DNA from: Pectinatus haikarae
GTDB taxonomy: Bacteria > Bacillota > Negativicutes > Selenomonadales > Selenomonadaceae
Direction: 5' to 3' (one strand)
Assembly (NCBI RefSeq): GCF_030813505.1
Contig: NZ_JAUSUE010000003.1
Length of the DNA: 64,000 nucleotides
Shown here: positions 42,123-51,910 of the stretch, in pieces
Numbering within the stretch: the stretch's first letter is position 1
How the letters are laid out: each line of letters starts with the position of its first letter
Translations under genes and position numbers: made by a program
Notes under the pieces: generated by a model
Database searches by the model: none
What the model was told of the DNA's origin: nothing
What the model saw: the letters and a program-made list of their open reading frames with translations, nothing else

Positions 42123-42761
42123 TTATAGCGTACCGAACAATCTGTCGCCGGCATCACCGAGTCCCGGCACTATATAACCGTTTTCATTAAGTTTTTCATC
42201 AATAGAGGCTGTATATATTTTTATATCGGGATGCATTTCATTTATAGCTCTTATACCTTCAGGTGCAGACACCAGGCACAGATAAATGATATGCTTTGCC
42301 CCTTTTTCCTTCAACAGAGAAAGAGCAGCCGCAGCCGATCCTCCCGTGGCGAGCATAGGGTCAATGACAATGAGCGTCCTCTCTGCCACGTCAGTCGGCA
42401 GTTTGCAGTAGTATTCGACAGGTTTGAGTGTCTTCGGATCTCTGTACATTCCCACATGTCCTATTTTTATAGTCGGAATAAGTTTGACGATACCGTCTAC
42501 CATTCCCAGCCCGGCGCGTAAAATAGGGATGAGCCCCATCTTTTTGCCATTGAGAGTTTTAGAGCTGCATTTTGCCACCGGTGTATTTATGCTCACGTCT
42601 ACAAGAGGCAGATCACGTGTTATCTCATATGCCATCAGCATCGATATTTCTTCCAGCAGCTCCCGAAAATCCTTAGTGCCTGTTTCTTCCATCCGCATCA
42701 ATGTCAGCTTATGCTGCACCAGTGGATGATCAATAACGCTTATCTTTAAATCGTCAGTCAT
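42123..42761 (-). CDS. upp: Uracil phosphoribosyltransferase
   Basis: Makes UMP from uracil and PRPP (pyrimidine salvage). The 212-residue length is normal. The PRPP loop reads LIVIDPMLATGGSAAAAL near 127-144, with PILRAGLGMVDG near 78-89 and the uracil-binding end NENGYIVPGLGDAGDRLFGT at the C-terminus. GAGGGAG precedes the ATG. Between glyA and the deaminase gene in the same direction. Confidence 0.97.
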   Translation of the reverse strand: MTDDLKISVIDHPLVQHKLTLMRMEETGTKDFRELLEEISMLMAYEITRDLPLVDVSINTPVAKCSSKTLNGKKMGLIPILRAGLGMVDGIVKLIPTIKIGHVGMYRDPKTLKPVEYYCKLPTDVAERTLIVIDPMLATGGSAAAALSLLKEKGAKHIIYLCLVSAPEGIRAINEMHPDIKIYTASIDEKLNENGYIVPGLGDAGDRLFGTL

Positions 42762-42778
42762 TTTTATTCTCCCTCAGA

Positions 42779-44023
42779 TCAGTATAAAGGATATTTTTCA
42801 CACAAGGTCTTCACTCGCTTAGCAGCCTGTGCCATTATACCTTCATCATTTGGATTATTGAGTACTGCAGCTATTATGCCGGCTGCTTCAGCCATATCCT
42901 TCTCATCAAAACCGCGTGTAGTGAGTGCCGGTGTGCCCAGCCTTATACCACTGGTCACAAAAGGACTCAACGGTTCAAACGGTATAGTGTTCTTGTTTAC
43001 GGTTATACCTATATCATCAAGCAGTTTTTCAGCATCTTTTCCGGTGATGTTTTTATTTCTGAGATCCACCAGCATTAAATGATTGTCTGTGCCGCCGGAA
43101 ACAATACGAAAGCCTTCCTGTGTCAGCGCTTCTGCCAAGGCACGTGCGTTCTTTATAATCTGACGCTGATATTCCTTGAATTCGTCACTCAGAGCTTCCT
43201 TGAAAGCAACAGCTTTGGCTGCTATGACATGCATCAGCGGACCACCCTGAATGCCAGGGAAAATAGCTTTATTGAACTGCTTGCCGAATTCGGCATCACG
43301 ACAAAGGATAATCCCGCCGCGCGGACCGCGCAGAGTCTTATGTGTCGTCGAAGTAACTACATCGGCATATTCTATAGGATTTGGATGAAGACCTGCAGCC
43401 ACAAGTCCGGCAATATGAGCCATATCAACCATCAGATAAGCGCCGACAGATTTAGCTATCGCTGAAAGGCGTTGAAAATCTATGATCCGCGCATAAGCGC
43501 TGGCTCCGGCAATTATCATTTTGGGATGATGCTTTCGTGCCAGCTCTTGCAATGAATCATAGTCAATGCGCTCGGTTTCTTTATCTACGCCATACGGCAC
43601 GACATTAAAATATTTACCGGAAATATTCACAGGGCTTCCGTGTGTGAGGTGACCGCCGTCAGTCAGATTCATTCCCAGGACTGTGTCGCCGGGCTGCAAT
43701 AAAGCAAAATAGACTGCCGTATTAGCCTGGGCGCCGGAATGCGGCTGTACATTTGCATATTCAGCACCGAACAATTTTTTTACGCGGTCGATCGCCAGCT
43801 GTTCAACAATGTCGACACATTCACAGCCGCCATAGTAGCGTTTTCCCGGATATCCTTCCGCATACTTATTGGTCAGAACACTTCCCTGTGCCTGCATTAC
43901 CGCATTGCTTACTATATTTTCCGACGCAATGAATTCCAATTTATTACGCTGCCGGGCAAGTTCAGCATTTATAGCATTATTTACCTCCAGATCTACTTTC
44001 TCCAAACCATCCACAAGATTCAT
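42779..44023 (-). CDS. glyA: Serine hydroxymethyltransferase
   Basis: PLP enzyme that converts serine plus tetrahydrofolate to glycine plus methylene-THF. 414 residues. The PLP lysine is in VVTSTTHKTLRGPRGG near 226; NKYAEGYPGKRYYGGCE near 52-68 and HIAGLVAAGLHPNP near 200 are typical. AGGAGG lies 7 bases before the ATG. It follows rpiB and precedes upp, an order common in Firmicutes upstream of the atp operon. Confidence 0.97.
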   Translation of the reverse strand: MNLVDGLEKVDLEVNNAINAELARQRNKLEFIASENIVSNAVMQAQGSVLTNKYAEGYPGKRYYGGCECVDIVEQLAIDRVKKLFGAEYANVQPHSGAQANTAVYFALLQPGDTVLGMNLTDGGHLTHGSPVNISGKYFNVVPYGVDKETERIDYDSLQELARKHHPKMIIAGASAYARIIDFQRLSAIAKSVGAYLMVDMAHIAGLVAAGLHPNPIEYADVVTSTTHKTLRGPRGGIILCRDAEFGKQFNKAIFPGIQGGPLMHVIAAKAVAFKEALSDEFKEYQRQIIKNARALAEALTQEGFRIVSGGTDNHLMLVDLRNKNITGKDAEKLLDDIGITVNKNTIPFEPLSPFVTSGIRLGTPALTTRGFDEKDMAEAAGIIAAVLNNPNDEGIMAQAAKRVKTLCEKYPLY

Positions 44024-44064
44024 TTATATCCTCCTAAAAAACTCCCAAGTATTATATAAGCTGC

Positions 44065-44508
44065 TTATTTATCTGCAATAGCCATTATTTTATCCACACG
44101 CCGCTTATGGCGTCCACCCAAGAATTCTTCTGCCACCCAGACACGCACCATTTCAGCAGCGGGACCAAAACCAATATCACGGCCGCCCATTGCCAAAACA
44201 TTAGCATCATTATGCTGACGGGACATACGTGCTGTAAATACATTATGACACAGTGCGGCCCGTATACCGTCAACCTTGTTGCAGGCAATGGAAATCCCTA
44301 TACCTGTACCGCAGAGTGCTATTCCTCTTTCAGCTTCACCGGAGGTTATCTTAGCACATATTTTTTCAGCTATGTCTGGATAATCAACCGAGTCTGCTGT
44401 ATACGTGCCAACATCTTCAACTGTTATATCGGTAAATTCAGCCAATACTTCTTTGATATAGTTCTTCAATTCCAGAGCGCCCTGATCACAGCCAATAACA
44501 ATTTTCAT
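44065..44508 (-). CDS. rpiB: Ribose-5-phosphate isomerase B
   Basis: Interconverts ribose 5-phosphate and ribulose 5-phosphate. 147 residues. CGTGIGISIACNKVDGIRAALC near 67-88 carries the catalytic Cys, and ARMSRQHNDANVLAMGGRDIG near 92-112 follows. The N-terminal motif, usually SDHAGFELK, reads CDQGALELK, with Gln replacing the phosphate-contact His. ATG at 44508 gives the family N-terminus MKIVIGCD; an ATG 12 bases upstream is possible. The variation could alter affinity or allow allose-type substrates. Confidence 0.92.
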   Translation of the reverse strand: MKIVIGCDQGALELKNYIKEVLAEFTDITVEDVGTYTADSVDYPDIAEKICAKITSGEAERGIALCGTGIGISIACNKVDGIRAALCHNVFTARMSRQHNDANVLAMGGRDIGFGPAAEMVRVWVAEEFLGGRHKRRVDKIMAIADK

Positions 44509-44646
44509 AAAAATCAGCATCCCATGAGGATGCTTCTACACCACCTATCATTTTTAACATAATTCTAACATATTGCATCAGCCGCTGGCAAATATTTTAC
44601 ACTTTCCAGCAAAATTCAATCATTGAAATTTACTGATCGGAAAATA

Positions 44647-45684
44647 TCATACACTTATAATTGTCTGTCCGCTTGCCTTTTTCAGACGATTCATGATAGC
44701 GAGTCCCACTCCTGTCTGTACCGTTCCTTCTGCCAAAATAACATCCACATTTTTATCGTCAAAATACAGCAGCGCATTATATAAATTAGCCGCTATTGCA
44801 TATAAATTTTTTCTGCTGCCGTAATTATATACAGCATCACTGTCAAAAAGACCGGCAATTTCACTGCTCGCTATGATCCCGACTTTGAATCCAGCCCTTT
44901 TTCGTCTGCCTAATTCCCCGGTCAAGGCTCCCAGCATATTGGCAGCTTTTCCGGAAAATAATATCAACGGCGCTTTCGGTGCATAATGGCGATATTTCAT
45001 ACCGGGTGCTTTCGGCACTTCATTTTTTCCCGTTAAAGCAGGATCTACAGCTACTTTAGGAAATATTTCTTCCAGCATTTCTTTGGTAATTGCTCCCGGG
45101 CGTAAAATAATCGGTATATCTTCAGTACAATCCACTATCGTTGATTCGACACCGAAGCCTGATGGTCCGCCGTCAAGAATAAGCGGTATATGACCGTTCA
45201 TGTCACGATAAACATCATTTGCGGTCGTGGGGCTCGGACGACCTGAAAGATTGGCACTCGGTGCCGCTATGGGAACTCCCGCCATACTTATCAGTTTTCT
45301 TGCCGTATCATTATCCGGCATCCTCACTCCCACTGTGGATAAACCGCCTGTAATAGCGTCCGGCACCGTGTTCTTTTTAGGCACAATTATAGTTACGGGT
45401 CCAGGGCAAAAAGCTGCCATGATCTCCATAGCCGTATGCGGCAGCCGATCCGTTACCATAGACAGCATTCTTATACTGTCTATGTGCAGTATAAGAGGAT
45501 TATCCGAAGGACGTCCCTTAGCTTTATATATTTTTGCTGAAGCCTGTGCATCAAGACCATTCGCTCCAAGCCCGTAAACTGTTTCAGTCGGAAAAGCCAC
45601 TACTTCTCCGAGCTTGATGAGTTCTGCCGCTTTTTTTATACCTGATTCCCCGGCATCCTCTACCTTTATTATTTCCGTTTCCAT
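44647..45684 (-). CDS. tsaC: Threonylcarbamoyl-AMP synthase (Sua5 type)
   Basis: Makes L-threonylcarbamoyl-AMP, the first intermediate for t6A37 of ANN-decoding tRNAs. The N-terminal YrdC domain (about 1-205) has the start FPTETVYGLGAN near 31, KAKGRPSDNPLILHI near 54-68 and the SANLSGRPSPT loop near 142. The C-terminal Sua5 domain (about 225-345) follows PGMKYRHYAPKAPL. The 345-residue length fits the long form. Overlaps prmC by 16 bases, so they are coupled. Confidence 0.95.
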   Translation of the reverse strand: METEIIKVEDAGESGIKKAAELIKLGEVVAFPTETVYGLGANGLDAQASAKIYKAKGRPSDNPLILHIDSIRMLSMVTDRLPHTAMEIMAAFCPGPVTIIVPKKNTVPDAITGGLSTVGVRMPDNDTARKLISMAGVPIAAPSANLSGRPSPTTANDVYRDMNGHIPLILDGGPSGFGVESTIVDCTEDIPIILRPGAITKEMLEEIFPKVAVDPALTGKNEVPKAPGMKYRHYAPKAPLILFSGKAANMLGALTGELGRRKRAGFKVGIIASSEIAGLFDSDAVYNYGSRKNLYAIAANLYNALLYFDDKNVDVILAEGTVQTGVGLAIMNRLKKASGQTIISV

Positions 45685-46568
45685 AATATAACCACCCGCT
45701 CTATTCCTGCCAGATCTCTTAATACTTCAACTTTTCCCCAGGTATTTTTCTGCGCTAATGCTTTTACATCCGAAGCCTGATTTATTCCTATTTCACAGGC
45801 AAAAAAACCATTTTCCGTCAACAATTCTTTACTGTCAGCCAAAAGCCGTCGGTAAAAATTTAATCCGTCAGCATCGTCTGTCAGCGCCCTTCTCGGCTCA
45901 TATGCACGCACCTCAGGAGCTAATGCAGGCATATCGGCAAGAGGAATATACGGCGGATTGGATATGATAGCTGCCAGCCGGCCTTTGTTTTCCTCTTTTT
46001 GCAGCGGTTCAAGCAGATCTCCCTGCAAAAATTCAAGGCTGTCAGCTACTTTAAGAAGTACGGCATTCTTTTGTGCCATTGCCAAAGCCTCCGCTGATAT
46101 ATCAACAGCAACTCCTCTAAGATTTTTTCTCAGTTTGACCAGTGATACAGCAATGGCACCGCTGCCCGTACCTATATCGGCAAACACAGCCTCACTGTCT
46201 CCAGGGAGACGCTCGATCGCAGCTTCAACTAAAAGTTCTGTTTCCGGTCTTGGCACCAAAACATGCTCACTGACCTTAAAAGGCATCCCCATGAATTCCT
46301 TCTGTCCTGTCAGATAAGCAACAGGTATGCGCGCAGCCCTTTTTTTTACCAGCCCGCGGAATTGCACCAGTTCATTTTCCTGCAAGGGCTCATCAAAATG
46401 TACATATAAATATATTCTTTCCTTACCTAAAAGATGGGAAAGAAGAACTTCGGCATCAAGTCTCGGCGAATCGATGGCTTTTGCAGCAAAATATTCCTGT
46501 GTCCATTTCAAAAGCGCGCCTATAGTCCATACTTTTGTATCACCCGCGTGCAATTTATTCTTTGTCAT
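45669..46568 (-). CDS. prmC: Peptide chain release factor N5-glutamine methyltransferase
   Basis: Methylates the Gln of the GGQ motif in release factors. 299 residues. The N-terminal helical domain is followed by a SAM-binding fold with ADIGTGSGAIAVSL near 118-131 and the catalytic NPPYIP near 205-210. It is encoded directly after its substrate gene prfA (6-base gap), the usual order. Confidence 0.96.
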   Translation of the reverse strand: MTKNKLHAGDTKVWTIGALLKWTQEYFAAKAIDSPRLDAEVLLSHLLGKERIYLYVHFDEPLQENELVQFRGLVKKRAARIPVAYLTGQKEFMGMPFKVSEHVLVPRPETELLVEAAIERLPGDSEAVFADIGTGSGAIAVSLVKLRKNLRGVAVDISAEALAMAQKNAVLLKVADSLEFLQGDLLEPLQKEENKGRLAAIISNPPYIPLADMPALAPEVRAYEPRRALTDDADGLNFYRRLLADSKELLTENGFFACEIGINQASDVKALAQKNTWGKVEVLRDLAGIERVVILWKRK

Positions 46569-46574
46569 ATATCA

Positions 46575-47642
46575 TTACCTGACCTGCTGCAGCCTTTCCG
46601 ATTGATCGGCCGTAATAAGTGCATTTATCAGCTCATCAAGTTCACCGTTCAGCACCGAATCAAGCTTATGCAGTGTCAACCCTATGCGATGGTCCGTAAC
46701 ACGCCCCTGCGGAAAATTATAAGTCCTTATTCTCTGGCTTCTGTCACCCGAACCCACCTGACTTTTTCTGTCGGCAGCTATACTGTCACGCTGATTTTTT
46801 TGCGCCGCATCATTGAGTCTCGCTCTCAATACACGCATAGCTTTTTCCTTATTTTTCAGCTGGGATTTCTCATCCTGACATTGTACTACTATTCCTGTCG
46901 GCATATGCGTTATACGGATCGCCGAATCAGTCTTATTTACATACTGTCCACCGGCACCGCTTGCTCTGTATGTATCTATACGCAGATCAGCCTGCTTTAT
47001 ATCTATTTCTACATCTTCTACTTCCGGCAGTACCGCTACAGTCACTGCGGAAGTATGTATTCTTCCGCCAGACTCTGTTTCGGGAACCCGCTGCACACGA
47101 TGCGTTCCGCTTTCATATTTGAACCGGCTGTATGCTCCCCGGCCTTCAATGCAAAAAGAAATTTCTTTAAAACCGCCAAGTTCAGTGGAATTGGCATCAA
47201 GAATCTCACTTTTCCAGCCTTTCATTTCTGCATAGCGTGAATACATGCGGAACAGATCACCGGCAAACAGGGCAGCTTCATCTCCGCCGACACCGCCGCG
47301 TATTTCGATGATAACATTTTTATCATCATTGGGATCTTTGGGCAAAAGTAAAATGGGAAGCTCTTCCTCAAAAGCTTCCTTTACTTTTTGCAATGCGGTT
47401 ATTTCCGTTTCCAGCATTTTTTTAAATTCACTGTCAACTTCTTCAGCCTGCATTATTTTATTTTCACTTAACTCACTGCATGTTTTTTTGTATTCCCGAT
47501 ACTTTGTTACTATTTCATTAAGAGATGCATGTTCTTGACTATATCGCTGCCAGCGCGGAATATCCGCTAAAATATCAGGATCGCTTATGAGCGATTCCAA
47601 TTCCAGATATTTACTTTCAATTGCCTCTAACTTTTCTAACAC
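46575..47642 (-). CDS. prfA: Peptide chain release factor 1
   Basis: Recognises UAA and UAG and releases the peptide. 355 residues. The catalytic GGQ loop is RASGAGGQYVNKTDSAIRITH near 225-245. The anticodon-like PxT motif region is near 180-190 (RVPETES). The start is GTG at 47642 with AAGGAT 8-9 bases upstream. Followed by its methyltransferase gene. Confidence 0.97.
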   Translation of the reverse strand: MLEKLEAIESKYLELESLISDPDILADIPRWQRYSQEHASLNEIVTKYREYKKTCSELSENKIMQAEEVDSEFKKMLETEITALQKVKEAFEEELPILLLPKDPNDDKNVIIEIRGGVGGDEAALFAGDLFRMYSRYAEMKGWKSEILDANSTELGGFKEISFCIEGRGAYSRFKYESGTHRVQRVPETESGGRIHTSAVTVAVLPEVEDVEIDIKQADLRIDTYRASGAGGQYVNKTDSAIRITHMPTGIVVQCQDEKSQLKNKEKAMRVLRARLNDAAQKNQRDSIAADRKSQVGSGDRSQRIRTYNFPQGRVTDHRIGLTLHKLDSVLNGELDELINALITADQSERLQQVR

Positions 47643-47665
47643 GAACGCTTATCCTTCCCCATATA

Positions 47666-48598
47666 TCAATTATTATCGAGTGCCTGCGCAAACGACGGCT
47701 TTGCATCATATTCTTTTATGGTATTTTCCTGAGTTTGTACGATCACTGCTTCTACGGCCTTGACTGCAACTTCTATCATCGATTCATCAGGTTCTTTTGT
47801 AGTGAGCCGCTGAAGCCACAGGCCCGGCAAAACGGCAATATGCACAAGAGGATTGTTTGAGCGCCCGGAAAACCTAATAATTTCGTATGATATTCCTGCA
47901 ACAACCGGCAGTAATATAACACGCGACAAGATCCTATACAGAAGATCCGGCCAGCCCAAAAAGGCAAATGTCACTATGCTGACCAGCATGACGATCAATA
48001 AAAAGGATGTACCGCAGCGCGGATGAAACCGCGAAAATTTTTTTATATTTTCCGGTGTAAGAGGAACTCCCGCTTCATATGCGAAAATAGTCTTATGCTC
48101 AGCTCCGTGATATTGAAAAACACGGTAAATATCCTTCACTCTGGATATCCCGTATATATATATAAGGAATATAGCCAGTCGCAATACGCCCTCTCCCAAG
48201 TTCATATAAAAGGGATCATCTGTCGGAAAATATTTTGCTGCAGCGGTAGGAATAACCACAAACAGCAAAATTGCGGCTGCTATGGACACAAATATTGTAA
48301 TAGCCATATCTTTATCCGAAAGTTTATCATCCTCTTCCTCACCTGCCATTTTGGCCGAATAGGAAAGCGAACGCATACCAATCATCAACGATTCACCGAG
48401 AGAGAGCACACCGCGCAAGAAAGGTTTTTTCAAAATAGGGTACTTGCTGCCGAGTGAATTTACAGGTCCTTTTTTCACACAGATTTCACCCGACGGTTCG
48501 CGGACAGCTGTAGCTACATATTCAGCACCACGCATCATCACGCCTTCAATGACAGCCTGACCGCCTATATTCATTTTCGTACAGCTTTTTTCTTTCAC
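47666..48598 (-). CDS. DUF1385 family membrane protein (YqhQ-like)
   Basis: 310 residues. N-terminal NIGGQAVIEGVMMRGAEY near 11-28 is the family signature. Four or five membrane helices follow, with HGAEHKTIFAYEAG near 160 and HPRCGTSFLLIVM near 193, both conserved and possibly metal-binding. The function of the family is not known; it is often next to prfA/rpmE in Firmicutes, as here. The start is GTG at 48598 with AAGGAG 7 bases upstream; the downstream ATG lacks such a site. Confidence 0.93.
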   Translation of the reverse strand: MKEKSCTKMNIGGQAVIEGVMMRGAEYVATAVREPSGEICVKKGPVNSLGSKYPILKKPFLRGVLSLGESLMIGMRSLSYSAKMAGEEEDDKLSDKDMAITIFVSIAAAILLFVVIPTAAAKYFPTDDPFYMNLGEGVLRLAIFLIYIYGISRVKDIYRVFQYHGAEHKTIFAYEAGVPLTPENIKKFSRFHPRCGTSFLLIVMLVSIVTFAFLGWPDLLYRILSRVILLPVVAGISYEIIRFSGRSNNPLVHIAVLPGLWLQRLTTKEPDESMIEVAVKAVEAVIVQTQENTIKEYDAKPSFAQALDNN

Positions 48599-48754
48599 GC
48601 CTAAACTCCTTTATTCCATAGATATTTATTGTTCACACTAAGCTTTCTTCCACCCCAAAATCAAAGAATATTATGCATGGGGCCTGACCTTTGCCAACGT
48701 ATTTATTCGATCAATTTCTCATCTGATTATCAGCCGAAAAAATAATTCTATATA

Positions 48755-48785
48755 TAAATGAAGCAGAGCATTACTGCTCTGCCGC
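48755..48785 (-). terminator. Hairpin after rpmE
   Basis: GCAGAGCA/TGCTCTGC 8-bp stem with a TTAC-type loop (48763-48782), followed on the minus strand by TTCATTTATA. It lies 15 bases after the rpmE stop. Confidence 0.6.
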
Positions 48786-48797
48786 CCATAACAAATA

Positions 48798-48998
48798 TTA
48801 TTTTGTCCCGTAACGTTTGTTAAATTTTTCAATTCTACCACCGGCAGCAGATTCACGCTGACGTCCCGTATAAAACGGATGACATTTCGAGCATATATCT
48901 ACGCGCAGATTTTCTTTAACAGACCCGGTTTTAAAAGTATTGCCGCAGCCGCAAACAACTGTCGCTTCTTTATAATCAGGATGTATTCCCTGTTTCAT
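48798..48998 (-). CDS. rpmE: 50S ribosomal protein L31 (zinc form)
   Basis: 66-residue ribosomal protein. It starts MKQGIHPDYKEATVVCGCG and keeps all zinc cysteines (CGC near 16-18 and CSKC near 35-38), so it is the zinc-dependent C+ form. ATG at 48998 is preceded by GAGGTG; the upstream start at 49007 lies inside that site. Confidence 0.96.
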   Translation of the reverse strand: MKQGIHPDYKEATVVCGCGNTFKTGSVKENLRVDICSKCHPFYTGRQRESAAGGRIEKFNKRYGTK

Positions 48999-49185
48999 AT
49001 AACACACCTCATTTCTACTAAGCTATCGGTTTATAATTATAGCACACTGCTTTGTCTCTTGCAAGCAGCCGCCGGATTATTCACCGTTCATTTTACCGTC
49101 TTAAGACCGCCTATACCCATAAGATTTTTTGCCCGTTTTTAAAACAAAATCATCGATAATGAAAAAGAAATCTGCTCTTTTACTC

Positions 49186-49800
49186 TTAAGCTTCTGATTC
49201 TTTTTGCTCACGTAATTTTCTCATTTTCTTTTTATGATCTTTTTTCCATCTGTTGCTGTAACGTTCTTCCTCACTGAAAATACAACCGCAATAGGGCTGT
49301 CTGTATAGCTCTAATTTTTTGCATATCTCTACTCCTTCATCCCAGCCTGTACGAAAATCCTCATAAAAAAACGGAATATTTTCAGCTCGGGCAATTTTTT
49401 CGGCTGCATCCTTCATAACATTATGCAGTTGATAAGGACTGACGAACAATGTAGAAGTAAATGCATCAAAACCATTCTCTCTGGCATATACTGCCGTCTT
49501 CCGTAACCTCCACGCATAGCACATGCGGCAGCGGGGTTTTTCTGCCAGCGTTTCTTCACGCTTTTCCGCCGACAGAGCTCTGCGTAAAAATGTTCTGAGA
49601 TCATAATTTTTATCAGCTACAACTGCTAATCCTGCTTTGTCTCCAAATTCCATCGCGGTGTCAATTCTTTGTTTAAACTCCTTATAAGGATGAATATTGG
49701 GATTAAAAAAATAACCTGTCAATTCATGCCCGCCAGCACGCAGGTTTTGCACAGGGTAGCAAGAGCATGGACCGCAGCACATATGCAAAAGTATTTTCAT
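49186..49800 (-). CDS. queH: Epoxyqueuosine reductase QueH
   Basis: Reduces epoxyqueuosine to queuosine in tRNA. 204 residues. The family motifs are HMCCGPCSCYP near 6-16 and the second cysteine set PRCRMCYAWRL near 89-99, plus YCGCIFSEEER near 170-180. These Cys bind an iron-sulfur cluster and a second metal. It begins 5 bases after ruvB stops, in the same direction. Confidence 0.94.
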   Translation of the reverse strand: MKILLHMCCGPCSCYPVQNLRAGGHELTGYFFNPNIHPYKEFKQRIDTAMEFGDKAGLAVVADKNYDLRTFLRRALSAEKREETLAEKPRCRMCYAWRLRKTAVYARENGFDAFTSTLFVSPYQLHNVMKDAAEKIARAENIPFFYEDFRTGWDEGVEICKKLELYRQPYCGCIFSEEERYSNRWKKDHKKKMRKLREQKESEA

Positions 49801-49805
49801 CCGAC

Positions 49806-50855
49806 TTACCTTCTATTATTTTCTTCAAATAATTTTTCCTGTTTTACGGCACTGCCTGTCACAGAGATATTCATATGCTTATATCCCAGAGCCGTTACTA
49901 TGCGGCCGCGCGGTGTGCGATTGATAAAGCCCAATTGGAGTAAATACGGCTCATATACATCCTCTATAGTGTCGCGCTCCTCACTTATAGCTGCTGCCAA
50001 AGTTTCTACCCCCACCGGCCCGCCGTCGAACTTCTCGATCATTGTCATGAGCATACGTCTGTCAATATTATCAAGACCGGCTTTATCAACTTCCAGCATT
50101 GCCAGAGAACTATCAGCAATCGCATCAGTTATAACACCGTTGCCTTTTATCTGAGCAAAATCACGCACTCGTTTCAAAAGTCTGTTTGCAACACGCGGCG
50201 TACCGCGCGATCTTTGTGCAATCTCGGCAGCACCCCTGTCTTCAATTTCAATGTTTAAAATTTCTGCTGATCTTTTAATAATATAAATCAGCGCTTCCGG
50301 TTTATAGTACTCAAGACGCGAAATAACACCAAATCGGTCTCTTAAAGGTGATGCCAATGCCCCGACACGTGTGGTCGCCCCGATAAGGGTAAAAGGGGCT
50401 ATATCCAAACGAATAGAACGAGCCGATGGTCCTTTTCCTATTATTATGTCCAATGCGTAATCTTCCATAGCAGAATACAGCACTTCTTCCACACTGTGCG
50501 ACAGTCTGTGTATTTCATCAATAAAAAGAACATCTTTTTCCGTCAGATTAGTCAAAAGAGCCGCTAAATCACCGGCTCTTTCAATGGCCGGCCCCGATGT
50601 AACTCTAAAATTCACGCCCAGTTCATTTGCAATTATTGACGCAAGCGTAGTCTTGCCCAATCCCGGAGGACCGTAAAGAAGCACGTGATCAAGAGCCTCT
50701 CCCCTTGATACTGCTGCCTTTATGAAAATCGCCAAATTCTCTTTTGCCTTATCCTGTCCAATATATTCATTCAGATGTTTAGGACGAAGGCTGTACTGCC
50801 ACATATCCGTATCATTTTCTGCCCCGGCAATAATGCGGTCTTCACTGTTTTCCAT
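49806..50855 (-). CDS. ruvB: Holliday junction branch migration ATPase RuvB
   Basis: Hexameric motor of the RuvABC complex. 349 residues. Walker A is GPPGLGKTTLA near 64-74, Walker B LFIDEIHRL near 115, sensor I TLIGATTRVG near 160, and the C-terminal winged helix TPRGR near 320. GGGAGAATGGT precedes the ATG. RuvA and RuvC genes are not adjacent in this window. Confidence 0.97.
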   Translation of the reverse strand: MENSEDRIIAGAENDTDMWQYSLRPKHLNEYIGQDKAKENLAIFIKAAVSRGEALDHVLLYGPPGLGKTTLASIIANELGVNFRVTSGPAIERAGDLAALLTNLTEKDVLFIDEIHRLSHSVEEVLYSAMEDYALDIIIGKGPSARSIRLDIAPFTLIGATTRVGALASPLRDRFGVISRLEYYKPEALIYIIKRSAEILNIEIEDRGAAEIAQRSRGTPRVANRLLKRVRDFAQIKGNGVITDAIADSSLAMLEVDKAGLDNIDRRMLMTMIEKFDGGPVGVETLAAAISEERDTIEDVYEPYLLQLGFINRTPRGRIVTALGYKHMNISVTGSAVKQEKLFEENNRR

Positions 50856-50882
50856 ACCATTCTCCCGTTACTCAAACGATCT

Positions 50883-51869
50883 TTAATTCCTTTTGAAAAT
50901 AGACTTCCCCAGAAATTCTCTGCCAAAGGTCCTCAGAGAATAATAAAATCCCGCTAAAAAAGGCAGATACTCAGCAAAAAGCCGCCACCCCACAGCTACA
51001 ACTCCGACTGTCCCCCCCGGTGCGATAGTATTGAACAACAGGATAAAGCCGCCTTCAGCAATTCCCGATCCGCCTGGTGTCGGTGAAAAATATAAAAATA
51101 AATTCAAAAAAATCATACGTCCCATTACCAATATCCAATTCACATCAGTGCCCAAGCCCAGCAAAAGAAAAGGAACGACAGAGTACAACGCAATCAGACT
51201 CAGACCGGATATTACAAAAACCTTAAGCATACCAAAGGGTGCTGATGTCAAAAGCAATATCGCCTTTTTATTATCACGATAAAAAGTTATGAGTCTGCGT
51301 CCTTTTTTACGGGAAATGCGTCTGGCAATAAATATTGCCACTCGATCAAAATAACCGCTTACCATAGCCCATACAAGTATTGCAATAATTGAAATAGCCA
51401 ATATAGAAAATACAAGTAAGAATGTATTGGATACCCATGGCAGCACTCCATCGTCACTCAATAGGATAAAAGGCATGCATATAAATAAAAAAGCTATGGA
51501 AACGATCGTTCGAACAATCACTATTACAGCTGCCTTCCCCATGGGAATATCAGCATATCGTAAAAACATCAGCTGCGCTACTGCTCCTCCCGAAAATCCC
51601 GGTGTCAAAAGCGCAAGGAAATAATTTCCAAAAACCACTCTGGCGGCCTGTATCGGCGTTATTTTTTCTCCTGATATTTTAATAAGCTCAATTAATCTGA
51701 ATCCATCCAAAAAAAGTCCGACTGCTACGCTCAAAAAAGCTGCTGCAATTGACCAGGGTTTAAAATCAAGTAAATTTCTTAAGGTGTTTATATCTACAGT
51801 AAAATATATTACACCATAAGAGATAAGCCCCACCAGCAGCAGCAATAATATAAGGCGTTTATAAAACAT
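50883..51869 (-). CDS. Flippase-like integral membrane protein (YbhN/AglD, LPG-synthase TM family)
   Basis: 328 residues with about eight membrane helices. It shows the family motifs ALLTPGFSGGAVAQLMFLRYA near 85-105 and FFSPTPGGSGIAEGGF-type text near 258-272. Relatives are lysylphosphatidylglycerol synthase membrane domains and proposed lipid flippases; the enzymatic C-terminal domain is absent. ATG at 51869 follows AGGAG with 6 bases; the longer reading runs into a hairpin. It lies between minE and ruvB. Exact role unknown. Confidence 0.88.
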   Translation of the reverse strand: MFYKRLILLLLLVGLISYGVIYFTVDINTLRNLLDFKPWSIAAAFLSVAVGLFLDGFRLIELIKISGEKITPIQAARVVFGNYFLALLTPGFSGGAVAQLMFLRYADIPMGKAAVIVIVRTIVSIAFLFICMPFILLSDDGVLPWVSNTFLLVFSILAISIIAILVWAMVSGYFDRVAIFIARRISRKKGRRLITFYRDNKKAILLLTSAPFGMLKVFVISGLSLIALYSVVPFLLLGLGTDVNWILVMGRMIFLNLFLYFSPTPGGSGIAEGGFILLFNTIAPGGTVGVVAVGWRLFAEYLPFLAGFYYSLRTFGREFLGKSIFKRN

Positions 51870-51910
51870 TTGAATCTCCTTAGTTACTGTGACAGATACC
51901 GGTTCCGCAA

